Shown here in pieces: positions 1 through 9,427 of a stretch of 52,710 nt of DNA. The stretch spans positions 1 through 52,710 of the forward strand of contig CACKBL010000012.1 of NCBI GenBank assembly GCA_902598305.1. Reading direction: 5' to 3'. The position numbers and the translations under genes were made by a program. The first letter of the stretch is position 1. Each line of letters starts with the position of its first letter. The notes beneath the pieces were generated by a model. The model did no database searches, was not told the DNA's origin, and was given only the letters and a program-made list of their open reading frames with translations. The DNA is from an uncultured Bacteroidota bacterium. GTDB taxonomy: Bacteria; Bacteroidota; Bacteroidia; Flavobacteriales; Flavobacteriaceae.

Positions 1-186
1 GTTAATTTTTTTTCTGTATTCATACAATTTTATAAAAACCTCCTGAACTAAATCGTCAGCAGTAGCATGATCACCAGACAAGCTTAATGCGTAAGCAAAC
101 AACTTGTCACTATACAAACTTACGGCTTTAATGTATGCTTTTTCATCACCATTTTTAAGATCTTTTGAAAGTTTATAATCAGACAT
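1..186 (-). CDS. ECF RNA polymerase sigma factor, N-terminal part (runs off the window)
   Basis: Reading leftwards from ATG at 186, 62 codons are open to the window edge, so the 3' end is missing. The peptide begins MSDYKLSKDLKNGDEKAY and contains ATADDLVQEVFIKLYEYR, the typical sigma-70 region 2 helix of extracytoplasmic-function sigma factors. In Bacteroidota such factors, held by a FecR-type anti-sigma, switch on SusC/SusD loci when the glycan is sensed. Here the likely partner anti-sigma starts at 287, divergently, about 100 bp away. Family assignment is solid; the target promoter is inferred from context. Confidence 0.85.
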   Translation of the reverse strand, partial: MSDYKLSKDLKNGDEKAYIKAVSLYSDKLFAYALSLSGDHATADDLVQEVFIKLYEYRKKIN

Positions 187-286
187 ATAATAAAGTTAAA
201 CTATATATAAAAATTAATGTTTCAAAATTTTTGTTCTATATAATTAATTCTGTTAGGGTTATGATTTTTAAAATCGTAATAATTAT

Positions 287-1435
287 ATGACACCATTAAT
301 TGAGAGGAAGATTATTAATTTTCTTAACTGCGAATCGAGTATAGAGGAGCTAAATTTTCTTCTTAAATGGATTGAAAAAAAAAATAATTTAAAAATCTTT
401 AAAGATTATATATCTGTAAATCATTTCTCAAACTTAGCTATGAGTAGAGCCAACCAAGAAAAAATAATTAAAGAAATTAAAGATAGAATAAATGCTCAGG
501 AGGCAAAGAGGGAACTAAATTATAGTTTTAAAAATATTTTTAAATATGCAGCCATAATCTCAATTTCTGTTGCGGTAGGTTACTATAATCAAATGAGCAA
601 GGGAGTAACAGATGAAAACAAGGTGGTGCTTGATCCAAATAAAGTCACTCTACAGACCTCTAATGGTAATCAAATTGTTTTAGAGAATATAAATGATAAA
701 CTAATTGAAATAGATGACGAAATTGTAATAAAAAAAGAATCAAAAAAAATAGTTTTTGATCAAAAAAAAGGGATTAAAAAGCTCTCTTACAATACCTTGA
801 CTGTCCCATACGGCAAAAGGTTTGATGTTGAATTATCAGATGGCTCAATTGTAAACCTAAACTCGGGATCCTCCTTAAAATTCCCTGTTCAATTTATAAA
901 TGGGATGGAGAGAAAAGTTTATTTAGATGGAGAAGCTTTTTTTAATATCACTGAAAATAATAAAGACATTTTTAAAGTAGTGTCTAACGATGCCATTACA
1001 GAGGTTTACGGAACACAATTTAATGTCAAAAGTTATAAAGAAGACAGTTTTTCAGAAATAATACTTGTAGATGGAAGTCTTGGAGTGAAGGGGCTTTCAG
1101 ATAACCAAAAAATCGTTAGCTTAAAACCGGGTTTTAGAGCTAACGTAAATCAGTCCAACGAAGAAATAGAAATTTCGAAAGTAAACACTAAAATTTACAC
1201 CTCTTGGATTGATGGTAGAGTTATTTTTAGAGATGAAAATATAGACTCTATGATTTTAAAGCTTGAAAGGTTGTATAACGTAATTATTACAAACGACAAC
1301 AAAAAGCTATCAGATAATTTTTTTAACGCCACAATTGTGGTTGAAGAAGAATCAATCGATGAAGTTATGGGATATTTAAAAGAAGTTTATAACATTAAAT
1401 ACCAAAAGTTCAATAATAAAATTATAATTAAATAA
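287..1435 (+). CDS. FecR-family anti-sigma factor
   Basis: 382 aa. A cytoplasmic N-terminal part (1-85) that would bind the sigma factor is followed by one membrane segment at about residues 86-102 (YAAIISISVAVGYY). Next come a FecR periplasmic domain (about 165-275, with VPYGKRFDVELSDGS and YLDGEAFFNI) and a C-terminal DUF4974-like part ending in YNIKYQKFNNKIIIK. This layout is that of the transmembrane anti-sigma that receives the signal from the STN domain of a SusC-like receptor. It lies 40 bp upstream of such a receptor and diverges from the sigma gene. Expected location is the inner membrane. Confidence 0.9.
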   Translation: MTPLIERKIINFLNCESSIEELNFLLKWIEKKNNLKIFKDYISVNHFSNLAMSRANQEKIIKEIKDRINAQEAKRELNYSFKNIFKYAAIISISVAVGYYNQMSKGVTDENKVVLDPNKVTLQTSNGNQIVLENINDKLIEIDDEIVIKKESKKIVFDQKKGIKKLSYNTLTVPYGKRFDVELSDGSIVNLNSGSSLKFPVQFINGMERKVYLDGEAFFNITENNKDIFKVVSNDAITEVYGTQFNVKSYKEDSFSEIILVDGSLGVKGLSDNQKIVSLKPGFRANVNQSNEEIEISKVNTKIYTSWIDGRVIFRDENIDSMILKLERLYNVIITNDNKKLSDNFFNATIVVEEESIDEVMGYLKEVYNIKYQKFNNKIIIK

Positions 1436-1475
1436 AACAAACAAACATTTATTAATAACCAAACATGAAAAATTT

Positions 1476-4400
1476 ATGAATTTAAATAGAAATAGCGTTC
1501 AACGCGACCAGAAAAAAAGATTGCGTGCAAGGAATATTATTTTTTCATTAATTCTAGGAATTACTTTTATATTCAATTCTTTTGCAAGCAGTAATGTTTA
1601 TTCTCAAACAGAAATTACAATTAGTGTTGAGGACACCTCAATTATTGATGTACTGGATGAGATAGAAGCTAACACAAAATTGAGATTTATTTTCGATAGT
1701 AGTATTTACAATTTCAATCAAAAGGTATCAATATCACTAGAAAAAAAGAATATCGAGGAAACAATCAAGGTACTTTTTAATAATTTAATTGAATACCAAA
1801 TAAGTGAAAATTTAGTTTTTCTTAAAAAAGTTGTTTCAAATCCAGTTGCTGAAAAGGTGGAAGATTTGATTGAAAATATACAAAGAAGTGTAACCGGTGT
1901 GGTAGTTGACTCTGAAGGAGTTCCTCTTCCAGGAGCAACTATTATAGAACAAGGAACCGATAACGGAACAACAACTGACTTTGACGGCAATTTTTCTATT
2001 CAATTAGAAAATGATGATGCTATTTTAACCATCTCATTTGTTGGTTATGGCGATCAGTCAATTGATGTATCTAATGGGGATAGTTTTAATGTATCTCTTT
2101 CCCCTGAGGAAGGATCACTTGAGGAAATTATTATAACCGGTTATGGAACAACCAGAAAGAAAGATCTGGTTTCATCTATTTCAAAAGTATCTGGGGATGC
2201 TTTGTCAAACCAGCCTGCTTCAAGTGTTAGCAATCTTCTTCAAGGTAGAGCAGCAGGCCTTCAAGTTACTGCTCCTGATGGTGATCCATCATCTGCTCCT
2301 ACAATTCGTATTAGAGGACTAAGTTCCATTCAAGGTAATAACAACCCACTTTTTGTAATTGATGGTTTTATTGCCGGGACCGATTTTAATCTTCAAAACA
2401 TTAACGTTAATGATATTCGATCCATCGAGGTTTTAAAAGATGCGAGTTCTCTGGCCCTTTACGGAACTAGAGGAGCTGCAGGTGTCATTTTAATTCAAAC
2501 TAAAAATGGGAAGTCTGCAAAATCTGGAGATGTTGACGTGTCAATTAATCACTACACAAGTTTTAGTAGCATAGCAAACCCTCCTCAGTATTTAAATTCT
2601 ACTGATTTTGCAAATTACTGGAATGAGGCAGAAACTTTGGTTTATGGAGCTAGTGGTTATGGAGAAAATGATCCATCCATTGATCCACTTTTTGACTTAG
2701 CTACTATTCCTAATACAAACTGGGTAGATTTGGTAACAAGAAACGGTCAGGTTAACAATACAGACATAACACTGAGTGGTAATTCTGAAAAATCCAACTA
2801 TTATGTGTCTTTAAATAGATGGTCTGAACAATCTATAATTGAATCATCAGGTCTTAATAGATATACTCTTAGAGCTAATATGGATTTTAATGTTAATGAA
2901 AAAATTAGAACTGGGTTTAGACTTAACTTATCTGACAGGAAAATTGAAAATAACAAAGTTAACTGGCAAGAGGTTCAAAACGCAATGCCTCCTTTTTTAG
3001 AGGTTTACAATAGCGATGGCACTTATAATGGCGTAAATCCAGTGGCAAATACACCTTTTCGAAATCCGTTAGCAGATGTGAATGAAAGGATTGATCATAC
3101 ATTGACTACAAATCTATTGACCAATGCATTTTTGGAATATGATATTATTCCTGGACTAACATTAAGATCCACGATTGGATTGGGACTTGATTTTAGTAAA
3201 AGAAACCAATACTTTTCGACAATCTTGCCAGATAGAGTTGCAAAAGGTCAAGATGGCGAGGCCAATATCATTTCAAGAAATAGCAGAGATATATTAAATG
3301 AAAATACGATTACTTATGTCAAGGAGTTTAATGAACACTCTTTGAAAGTCCTTGCTGGATATACATCTCAAATAACCACGTTTGAGTCTTCTAGATCAGG
3401 GGCTTATGGTTTTGTAAATGATGTAGTTACATTCAACAATCTTGCTCTAGGGTCTGATCCAAATCAAAATGCAGTGTCAAGTAACTATGAAAAAAGAACA
3501 TTTGAATCCATTTTGGGAAGAATAAATTACTCTTACAAAGACAAATATTTACTTACCCTTGTTGGAAGAAGAGATGGTTCCTCGGTTTTTGAAGAAGGCA
3601 ATAAATATGCTTTTTTCCCATCTGTTGGCGCAGCCTGGAGAATTGGTCAGGAAAGTTTTATGCAAGGCGTTGATTACATAAGTAATTTAAAATTAAGAGT
3701 AAGTTATGGAATTGTTGGTGAACAAGGTGTACCGGCATACAACTCTCTATCAAGATTTACCCCTTATGTAACTTTTTTAAATAATCAAGTTTCCAATGCA
3801 GTATTGCTAGAAAACTTAGCCAGCTCAAATTTAGATTGGGAAACAACAACCCAAACTGATATTGGATTAGAGGTTGGGTTTTTAAATAATAGATACTCTT
3901 TGGAACTAGATTATTACAATAAAAGGACCAAAGATTTATTACTCAACAGACCCATACCAGGAACAGCTGGAGAAACTAGATTAGAAAATATTGGTGAGAT
4001 AGAAAATAAAGGGTTTGAGTTTACCATTAATTCATTAAATATTGACAAACCTGATTTCACATGGAGTACAAATTTGACTATTTCTGCAAATAAGAACAAA
4101 GTAATTTCAATCGGTGATGGGGCAGAATGGATTGATTTAGCTTCTCCAGGTCAAGCAACAGGGCCAAGTATTAGAATAATCCCAGGATATCCTGCACCTG
4201 CTTACTTAGGTGCTACGTATCTTGGAACCTATAGAACCACTGCTGAAATTGATGCCGATGGTGTTGTAGGTAGTGTTTTAGGAGGACCTAGATATGTTGA
4301 TTTAGATGGGAATGGTGCAATTAATCAACTTGATTTTGTTGTACATGGAGATCCAAATCCAGATTTTTACGGAGGTTTAAGAAATACACTAACCTATAAA

Positions 4401-4841
4401 GATTTTACTCTTGATTTCTTTTTCCATGGATCTTATGGAAATGAGATTTTAAATGCAGCTTATCATCTAGGGTATTTTGGAAGAGACCCAAGAAGTAATC
4501 TGTTGCCAATTGTAAAGGACAGGTGGACTACTTCAAATCAAAACTCAGACATTCCTAGAGCTGGTTCAAGTTTCGGAAACTACCAGCAGCGAAGTGATGT
4601 CTCGTATCAAGATGGTTCTTTCTTAAGATTAAAAAACGTAACCCTAACTTATGATTTAGATATCCCTGGAATGAAAAGAGCCAGTATTTATTTAACAGGT
4701 AATAACTTATTGCTCTTCACCAAATTTACCCATGGGGACCCTGAGCAAAGTAATTATGGTGACGGTTTGGCACAAGGTGTAGCTAACGGAGGATACCCTT
4801 ACAACTCCTCATTTGCACTTGGATTTAATCTAACCTTATAA
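1476..4841 (+). CDS. SusC-like TonB-dependent outer-membrane receptor with STN domain
   Basis: 1121 aa. A signal peptide ends near VYSQ (about residue 44). It is followed by an STN (secretin/TonB short N-terminal) signalling domain (45-125), a carboxypeptidase-regulatory-like domain (about 139-210, VTGVVVDSEGVPLPGATI), a plug (about 220-340, with IRIRGLSSIQGNNNPLFVID) and the beta-barrel ending in ALGFNLTL. Members import oligosaccharides across the outer membrane with TonB energy. The STN domain fits the neighbouring sigma/anti-sigma pair. An alternative ATG at 1465 reads only four codons and stops over this start, so 1476 is preferred. SusD follows 11 nt downstream. Confidence 0.95.
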   Translation: MNLNRNSVQRDQKKRLRARNIIFSLILGITFIFNSFASSNVYSQTEITISVEDTSIIDVLDEIEANTKLRFIFDSSIYNFNQKVSISLEKKNIEETIKVLFNNLIEYQISENLVFLKKVVSNPVAEKVEDLIENIQRSVTGVVVDSEGVPLPGATIIEQGTDNGTTTDFDGNFSIQLENDDAILTISFVGYGDQSIDVSNGDSFNVSLSPEEGSLEEIIITGYGTTRKKDLVSSISKVSGDALSNQPASSVSNLLQGRAAGLQVTAPDGDPSSAPTIRIRGLSSIQGNNNPLFVIDGFIAGTDFNLQNINVNDIRSIEVLKDASSLALYGTRGAAGVILIQTKNGKSAKSGDVDVSINHYTSFSSIANPPQYLNSTDFANYWNEAETLVYGASGYGENDPSIDPLFDLATIPNTNWVDLVTRNGQVNNTDITLSGNSEKSNYYVSLNRWSEQSIIESSGLNRYTLRANMDFNVNEKIRTGFRLNLSDRKIENNKVNWQEVQNAMPPFLEVYNSDGTYNGVNPVANTPFRNPLADVNERIDHTLTTNLLTNAFLEYDIIPGLTLRSTIGLGLDFSKRNQYFSTILPDRVAKGQDGEANIISRNSRDILNENTITYVKEFNEHSLKVLAGYTSQITTFESSRSGAYGFVNDVVTFNNLALGSDPNQNAVSSNYEKRTFESILGRINYSYKDKYLLTLVGRRDGSSVFEEGNKYAFFPSVGAAWRIGQESFMQGVDYISNLKLRVSYGIVGEQGVPAYNSLSRFTPYVTFLNNQVSNAVLLENLASSNLDWETTTQTDIGLEVGFLNNRYSLELDYYNKRTKDLLLNRPIPGTAGETRLENIGEIENKGFEFTINSLNIDKPDFTWSTNLTISANKNKVISIGDGAEWIDLASPGQATGPSIRIIPGYPAPAYLGATYLGTYRTTAEIDADGVVGSVLGGPRYVDLDGNGAINQLDFVVHGDPNPDFYGGLRNTLTYKDFTLDFFFHGSYGNEILNAAYHLGYFGRDPRSNLLPIVKDRWTTSNQNSDIPRAGSSFGNYQQRSDVSYQDGSFLRLKNVTLTYDLDIPGMKRASIYLTGNNLLLFTKFTHGDPEQSNYGDGLAQGVANGGYPYNSSFALGFNLTL

Positions 4842-4852
4842 AAAATATCATT

Positions 4853-6460
4853 ATGAAAAATAGAAAAAACAAAGCAATGAAAAATTATAAAACATATACA
4901 ATAAATTGGATGGTTCTGGTTTTATTAATCTTCTTATCTAGTTGTGAAAAAGATTTCTTAGAAGAAGACTTAAGAAGTGGGTTGTCACCAACTGGTTTCT
5001 ATAACAATCTTAATGAAGCTCAAATGGCAGTAAATGGTGTTTATGCTACATTAAATAACCAAAACCTATACCGAAACAGAAATTACAGGGGTGCTGTTCA
5101 GTACGGGAGTGACGAGGTTTGTCCTCAAAGAAAAGTTATTCAAACTCCCTATAATTACCTTTACACGGAGGGGAATGGAGATTTGCACGCGGCTTGGAAA
5201 GAGTTTTATTTACTTATACGAAATGCAAATTCTGCTATTGCCAATATTTCAACTGCAGAAGCACTAACTGTAGAGGAGAAAAATCAGCTCCTAGGAGAAT
5301 TATATGTGTTAAGAGCAATGGCTTATTATGATCTAACCCGTTTCTATGGAGATGTTCCATTTTTCACAGATGAATTGGGGACCGATGAACTTTCTGTTCT
5401 TCCACGAACTCCAATGAGCGAGATAAGAACAAGAATGAAGGAAGATCTAGCTCTTGCTAAAAGTTATTTGCCAGATGCATATTCTGGCGGTGACCTAGGT
5501 AGAATGACAAAATGGGCGGCAGCTGCATTAAAAGCCAAATTTCATTTATTTGATAAAGAGTGGTCTTCTTGTCTAGCTGAGTGCGTGGATATAATTAATA
5601 ACTCACCTCACACATTAATGGATGATTTTGCAGATGTCTATGCGTATGATAAAACAACCCTTGATAACGAGGTAAAGAACGAACATATTCTATGGGTTGA
5701 CTTTGCCGGGGACGCTGCTCTTGGAACAAATTATTTAAATACTACCGGTGCAATTAACAGTGGAAATTTACAAACCAATCTTTGGATTGAGGAGTACAAT
5801 CCTCGTGCTAAAGATAATCCTAAAAATAAAGGAGATAAAAATGCACTAAATGCTGCACTTGCTGCGAATAACCAGTCCTTTACCGGATTTGGAGCAGGTA
5901 TAGCTTGTCCGGATATTGGGAAACGTAGTAATTGGGAGGCGGGTGACCTAAGATACGACGTAACTTTTATGGAGTATTACGAAGGGATTCAATTAAAATT
6001 TGTTTATATAGGTAAATTAATGAATTTAAACATTGACAAACCAAGAAATGCTAAGTCTGAAAATATTGTTCTTATAAGGCTTGCGGATATTTATCTAATG
6101 GCTGCAGAGAGTGAAAATGAACTTAACGGACCCGACAATGCGTATCAATATGTAAATAAAGTTCGAGAAAGAGCATTTGAACCAGACAGCCCATGGAGTG
6201 GTCTTTCTCAAGCAGAATTTAGAGTGAAAATGTATGACGAAAGAAAGTATGAACTCTTTGCAGAAGGACATAGAAAGCAAGATTTAATTAGATGGGGAAT
6301 ACTTCTGGAAACAGTTAGAAATACAAAGGTTACTAGACATGCAGAAGGTGCAGCAACAAATATTCAGCCCAAACATGTAAAGTATCCAATTCCTTTGAAT
6401 GAAGTACTTACAAATCCAGTGTTGTTGGATTCGGACCCAACGAACAATGGATACAGATAA
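4853..6460 (+). CDS. SusD/RagB-like outer-membrane glycan-binding lipoprotein
   Basis: 535 aa. The lipobox is FLSSC (Cys about residue 31), followed by KDFLEEDL, a classic SusD mature N-terminus. The N-terminal SusD-like motif LNEAQMAVNGVYATL, the TPR-like helices (LLGELYVLRAMAYYDLTRFYG) and the C-terminal RagB/SusD part (YDERKYELFAEGHRKQDLIRWG, KYPIPLNEV) are all visible. It caps the SusC barrel and binds the substrate at the cell surface. A second ATG at 4877 would give a shorter and more conventional signal peptide, so the exact start is uncertain. A strong hairpin terminator follows. Confidence 0.95.
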   Translation: MKNRKNKAMKNYKTYTINWMVLVLLIFLSSCEKDFLEEDLRSGLSPTGFYNNLNEAQMAVNGVYATLNNQNLYRNRNYRGAVQYGSDEVCPQRKVIQTPYNYLYTEGNGDLHAAWKEFYLLIRNANSAIANISTAEALTVEEKNQLLGELYVLRAMAYYDLTRFYGDVPFFTDELGTDELSVLPRTPMSEIRTRMKEDLALAKSYLPDAYSGGDLGRMTKWAAAALKAKFHLFDKEWSSCLAECVDIINNSPHTLMDDFADVYAYDKTTLDNEVKNEHILWVDFAGDAALGTNYLNTTGAINSGNLQTNLWIEEYNPRAKDNPKNKGDKNALNAALAANNQSFTGFGAGIACPDIGKRSNWEAGDLRYDVTFMEYYEGIQLKFVYIGKLMNLNIDKPRNAKSENIVLIRLADIYLMAAESENELNGPDNAYQYVNKVRERAFEPDSPWSGLSQAEFRVKMYDERKYELFAEGHRKQDLIRWGILLETVRNTKVTRHAEGAATNIQPKHVKYPIPLNEVLTNPVLLDSDPTNNGYR

Positions 6461-6500
6461 TAATTAATTTCTCGTATTTATTAAGTTTGATTAATTTAGG

Positions 6501-6530
6501 AAAAGGTTGGCTCTGGCCGACCTTTTTTTA
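6501..6530 (+). terminator. Rho-independent terminator after susCD
   Basis: AAAGGTTGGC, loop TCTG, then GCCGACCTTT followed by a T run. The stem is 10 bp with one G-T wobble. It ends the sigma-responsive susCD transcript and also sits just past the stop of the converging sulfatase gene. Confidence 0.85.
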
Positions 6531-6541
6531 TTTTAATTTTA

Positions 6542-7945
6542 TCACTTTACTAAAATCCTAGCAAGCTCTTTTTCTGGAATTTCACCCAAGTCATTTATAT
6601 TCTTGAGCCAAGAGTCAAGTTGCAATTTTAATTCATTTATGTGTAGTGAGAATTTCTCATCCTCTATTAAATTATTTAATTCAAATGGATCATCCTCTAA
6701 ATCATAAAATTCTTCTGGTCTTTTGGGAACTTGAAACCAAAGCTTCTGTTTATCAGAAAGAGAATTAGATTTATTTAATTCATTAAGATGTTTCATCAAG
6801 TTCATTTGAGTCCTGTAGACCACATTAAGAGCATGAGGCTTTTCAACATTATAGTTTCTAACGTACTTAAACCTTTTACTTTTTACAGCTCGTATTCTGT
6901 CTGTTAATTCATCAAATCTATCACTTGCCGTAAATAAATATTTTCTCTTTTTTAAAGACTTTTTAGCACCCAAAAAAGGTTTGCCCTGATATATGTTAGG
7001 GATGTCAATACCGGCTATAGACAGTATTGTAGGAGCAAAGTCAATAAAACTTAGCATATCATTATTTCTTTTATCTTCTGTTTTAAATCTTTTAGGGAAT
7101 TTTACAATAAATGGAACTTTTGTTCCTGTTTCATAAATAGCTCTTTTGTGTCTTGGGAAAGGTCCCCCATGGTCGCTGTAAAAAAATATATAGGTGTTAT
7201 CATATAGATTTTCCTTTTTTAATCTATCTATAATTTTACCCATTTGGATATCCATCTCAATCAAATTAGAATAGTTAACAGCAAGAGCATGGCGCGTAAT
7301 TGAATCATCTGGGAAAACGGGAGGAACTTTTAAAATATTTGGATCTACCTTTAATTTCTTTTTGTCCCTATTCCATATCGACGACTCATGTGTTACACCA
7401 AAATTAAATACTGCAAAAAAAGGTTGGTCTTTTTTTCTATTTTCCCAAGACGCATTTTTACTTGATTCATCCCATGCCTGGTCTGTTAATTTAAAATTAT
7501 AGTCTGTTTTTGAATTATTTGTACAATAGTATCCGTTTTCTCTTAAAATTTGTGTGAATGGTTTGATAGCCTCAGCTAATTTTGATGAGTAATAGGGAAA
7601 GCCAAGTTGTGACTCGGAATCAGGTCTTACTTTTCTTTTTTGATGATAAGCCCTTTGATTACCGGTGCCTATCGAACTTGGATACATGCCGGTGATTATT
7701 GCACTCCTCGCAGGAGCGCAAACTGGATATGGAGAATGCATCTCATTGTATAAAATACCATTTTCAAGTAGCTGACCAACATTGGGAAGATCTACTGTTT
7801 TATCTCCGTAGAAAGGGAAGAAATATTGTGACTGATCTTCTGCAACAAGCCAAACAATATTTGGCCTATTTTCTTTTTCTTTTTTACAATTAAAGAATGA
7901 AAAAACAAATAGGAGAGAATAAAGAAATAAGACTAATTTTCTGAT
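6542..7945 (-). CDS. Sulfatase (S1 family), lipoprotein, with non-canonical or lost start codon
   Basis: An arylsulfatase-fold hydrolase for sulfate esters or N-sulfates. The frame is open upstream of the first ATG (7741). It encodes a full signal peptide (RKLVLFLYSLLFVFSFFNC, lipobox Cys20), the metal-binding start NIVWLVAEDQ (E36/D37) and the catalytic Cys76 in VCAPARSAIITG. No ATG, GTG or TTG exists between the upstream in-frame stop (TAA at 7957-7955) and this motif. The codon where ATG is expected is ATC (7945-7943). About 467 aa from there, close to normal S1 length. The second metal motif is YSDHGGPF. The catalytic neighbourhood resembles heparan-N-sulfatase-like S1 members; substrate unknown. 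It is divergent from 7987 with a 41-bp gap. Confidence 0.8.
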   Translation of the reverse strand: MRKLVLFLYSLLFVFSFFNCKKEKENRPNIVWLVAEDQSQYFFPFYGDKTVDLPNVGQLLENGILYNEMHSPYPVCAPARSAIITGMYPSSIGTGNQRAYHQKRKVRPDSESQLGFPYYSSKLAEAIKPFTQILRENGYYCTNNSKTDYNFKLTDQAWDESSKNASWENRKKDQPFFAVFNFGVTHESSIWNRDKKKLKVDPNILKVPPVFPDDSITRHALAVNYSNLIEMDIQMGKIIDRLKKENLYDNTYIFFYSDHGGPFPRHKRAIYETGTKVPFIVKFPKRFKTEDKRNNDMLSFIDFAPTILSIAGIDIPNIYQGKPFLGAKKSLKKRKYLFTASDRFDELTDRIRAVKSKRFKYVRNYNVEKPHALNVVYRTQMNLMKHLNELNKSNSLSDKQKLWFQVPKRPEEFYDLEDDPFELNNLIEDEKFSLHINELKLQLDSWLKNINDLGEIPEKELARILVK

Positions 7946-7986
7946 ATAAAATTCTTAAATTATAGTATTAAAAATAGAGATTTAAA

Positions 7987-9411
7987 ATGAAAAGCTTACC
8001 ATCGGTATTACTATTCTTTTCTTTGTTTTTTGTTTTATCCTGTGACAAAGCAAAAACGGATTCTAAACTAAATTTCATTATTGTTTTTGTTGACGATATG
8101 GGCTATGGTGATTTGGGAGTGTATGGACATCCCACGATAAAAACACCAATTTTAGATCAAATGGCAACCGAGGGTCAAAAGTGGACACAATTTTATTCAG
8201 CTGCTAGCGTATGCACTCCTAGTCGCGCCGCTCTTTTAACAGGGCGTCTTCCTATTAGAAATGGGTTGATGGGAGGTCAGGTAAGAGTGTTTTTCCCTGA
8301 TTCTCAGTATGGTATACCCACATCTGAAATAACTATTGCAGAAAAGTTAAAAGAAAATGGATATAAAACAGCTGCTATTGGGAAATGGCATTTGGGACAC
8401 AAAAAACAGTATCTCCCTCTTCAACATGGATTTGATTACTATTATGGTATTCCATATTCAAATGACATGGAAAATATCAATGGAGGGGCTATTCCTGTAA
8501 AGGACCACTACTGGAAAATTTATGATAGCGAAAAACCAGTTTCAGATAATTACAAAGTCCCACTTTTAGAAAATAATGAAATTATTGAAAGACCTGCTGA
8601 TCAGACAACAATAACAAAAAGATATACAGATAAAGCAGTTGACTTTATTAGAAAAAATAAAGATGAAAATTTTTTTATTTATCTAGCCCATAATCTTCCT
8701 CATACTCCTCTCTATGCCTCAGACGAATACAGAGGAAGAAGTAAAAGAGGCCTATACGGGGATGTCGTTGAAGAGATTGACTACGGCGTTGGATTAATTA
8801 TGGAAGAACTCAAAAAAAATAGCCTCGACAAAAATACTGTAGTGGTTTTTACCTCCGACAACGGCCCATGGCTACCTTTCGAACAACATTCAGGATCTGC
8901 CGGACTTTTAAGAAACGGAAAAGGAACTTCTTGGGAAGGTGGGCACAGAGTCCCTGGAATTTTTTGGGGCGGACCAATAAAGAAAGGTATGGTTGACCAA
9001 TTAGGCTCAACATTGGATATATTTCCAACCATTCTAGAAATGTTAGGCGTTGAAAATATAAAGGATAGGATTATGGATGGAGTGAGTCTAAAAAATACTC
9101 TTTATCATGGTAAACCCAGTAAAAGAGAAAAGATTTTCTACTATAGATCAAGGGAAATTTATGCTGTTCGATACAAGCAATATAAGGCACATTTTATAAC
9201 CCAAGGTGTTTACAATTACCCTCCTGGGAGTAATAAAAAAATAATTTTAAAAGAGCCATTACTGTATAATTTAGATGTTGATCCGTCAGAGAGATATAAT
9301 ATCGCAGACGAAAACCCTGATATTTTAAGGCAGATAAAAACGATCGTTGATGAACATAAAAAAAATCTGGATCCCCCAGATGACTTACTTCAATACAGAG
9401 AATCGGATTAA
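7987..9411 (+). CDS. Arylsulfatase (S1 family), lipoprotein
   Basis: 474 aa. Lipobox VLSC (Cys19). Metal aspartates in FVDDMGYGD (36-37), catalytic Cys76 in SVCTPSRAALLTGRLP, AIGKWHLGH, and the second metal motif FTSDNGPW. The C-terminal alpha/beta part closes with a DPSERYNIAD block typical of arylsulfatase-A/GALNS-like enzymes. Cys76 must be converted to formylglycine, and the gene for the converting enzyme starts 17 nt downstream on the same strand. Acts on sulfate esters in the periplasm or at the outer membrane; exact substrate unknown. Confidence 0.93.
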   Translation: MKSLPSVLLFFSLFFVLSCDKAKTDSKLNFIIVFVDDMGYGDLGVYGHPTIKTPILDQMATEGQKWTQFYSAASVCTPSRAALLTGRLPIRNGLMGGQVRVFFPDSQYGIPTSEITIAEKLKENGYKTAAIGKWHLGHKKQYLPLQHGFDYYYGIPYSNDMENINGGAIPVKDHYWKIYDSEKPVSDNYKVPLLENNEIIERPADQTTITKRYTDKAVDFIRKNKDENFFIYLAHNLPHTPLYASDEYRGRSKRGLYGDVVEEIDYGVGLIMEELKKNSLDKNTVVVFTSDNGPWLPFEQHSGSAGLLRNGKGTSWEGGHRVPGIFWGGPIKKGMVDQLGSTLDIFPTILEMLGVENIKDRIMDGVSLKNTLYHGKPSKREKIFYYRSREIYAVRYKQYKAHFITQGVYNYPPGSNKKIILKEPLLYNLDVDPSERYNIADENPDILRQIKTIVDEHKKNLDPPDDLLQYRESD

Positions 9412-9427
9412 TTTATAATTACCTAAC

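Noticed and set aside
7699-7893. 64-codon plus-strand reading frame
   Set aside because: It lies antisense to the 5' part of the sulfatase at 6542-7945, whose coding frame in this stretch is clear (catalytic and metal motifs).
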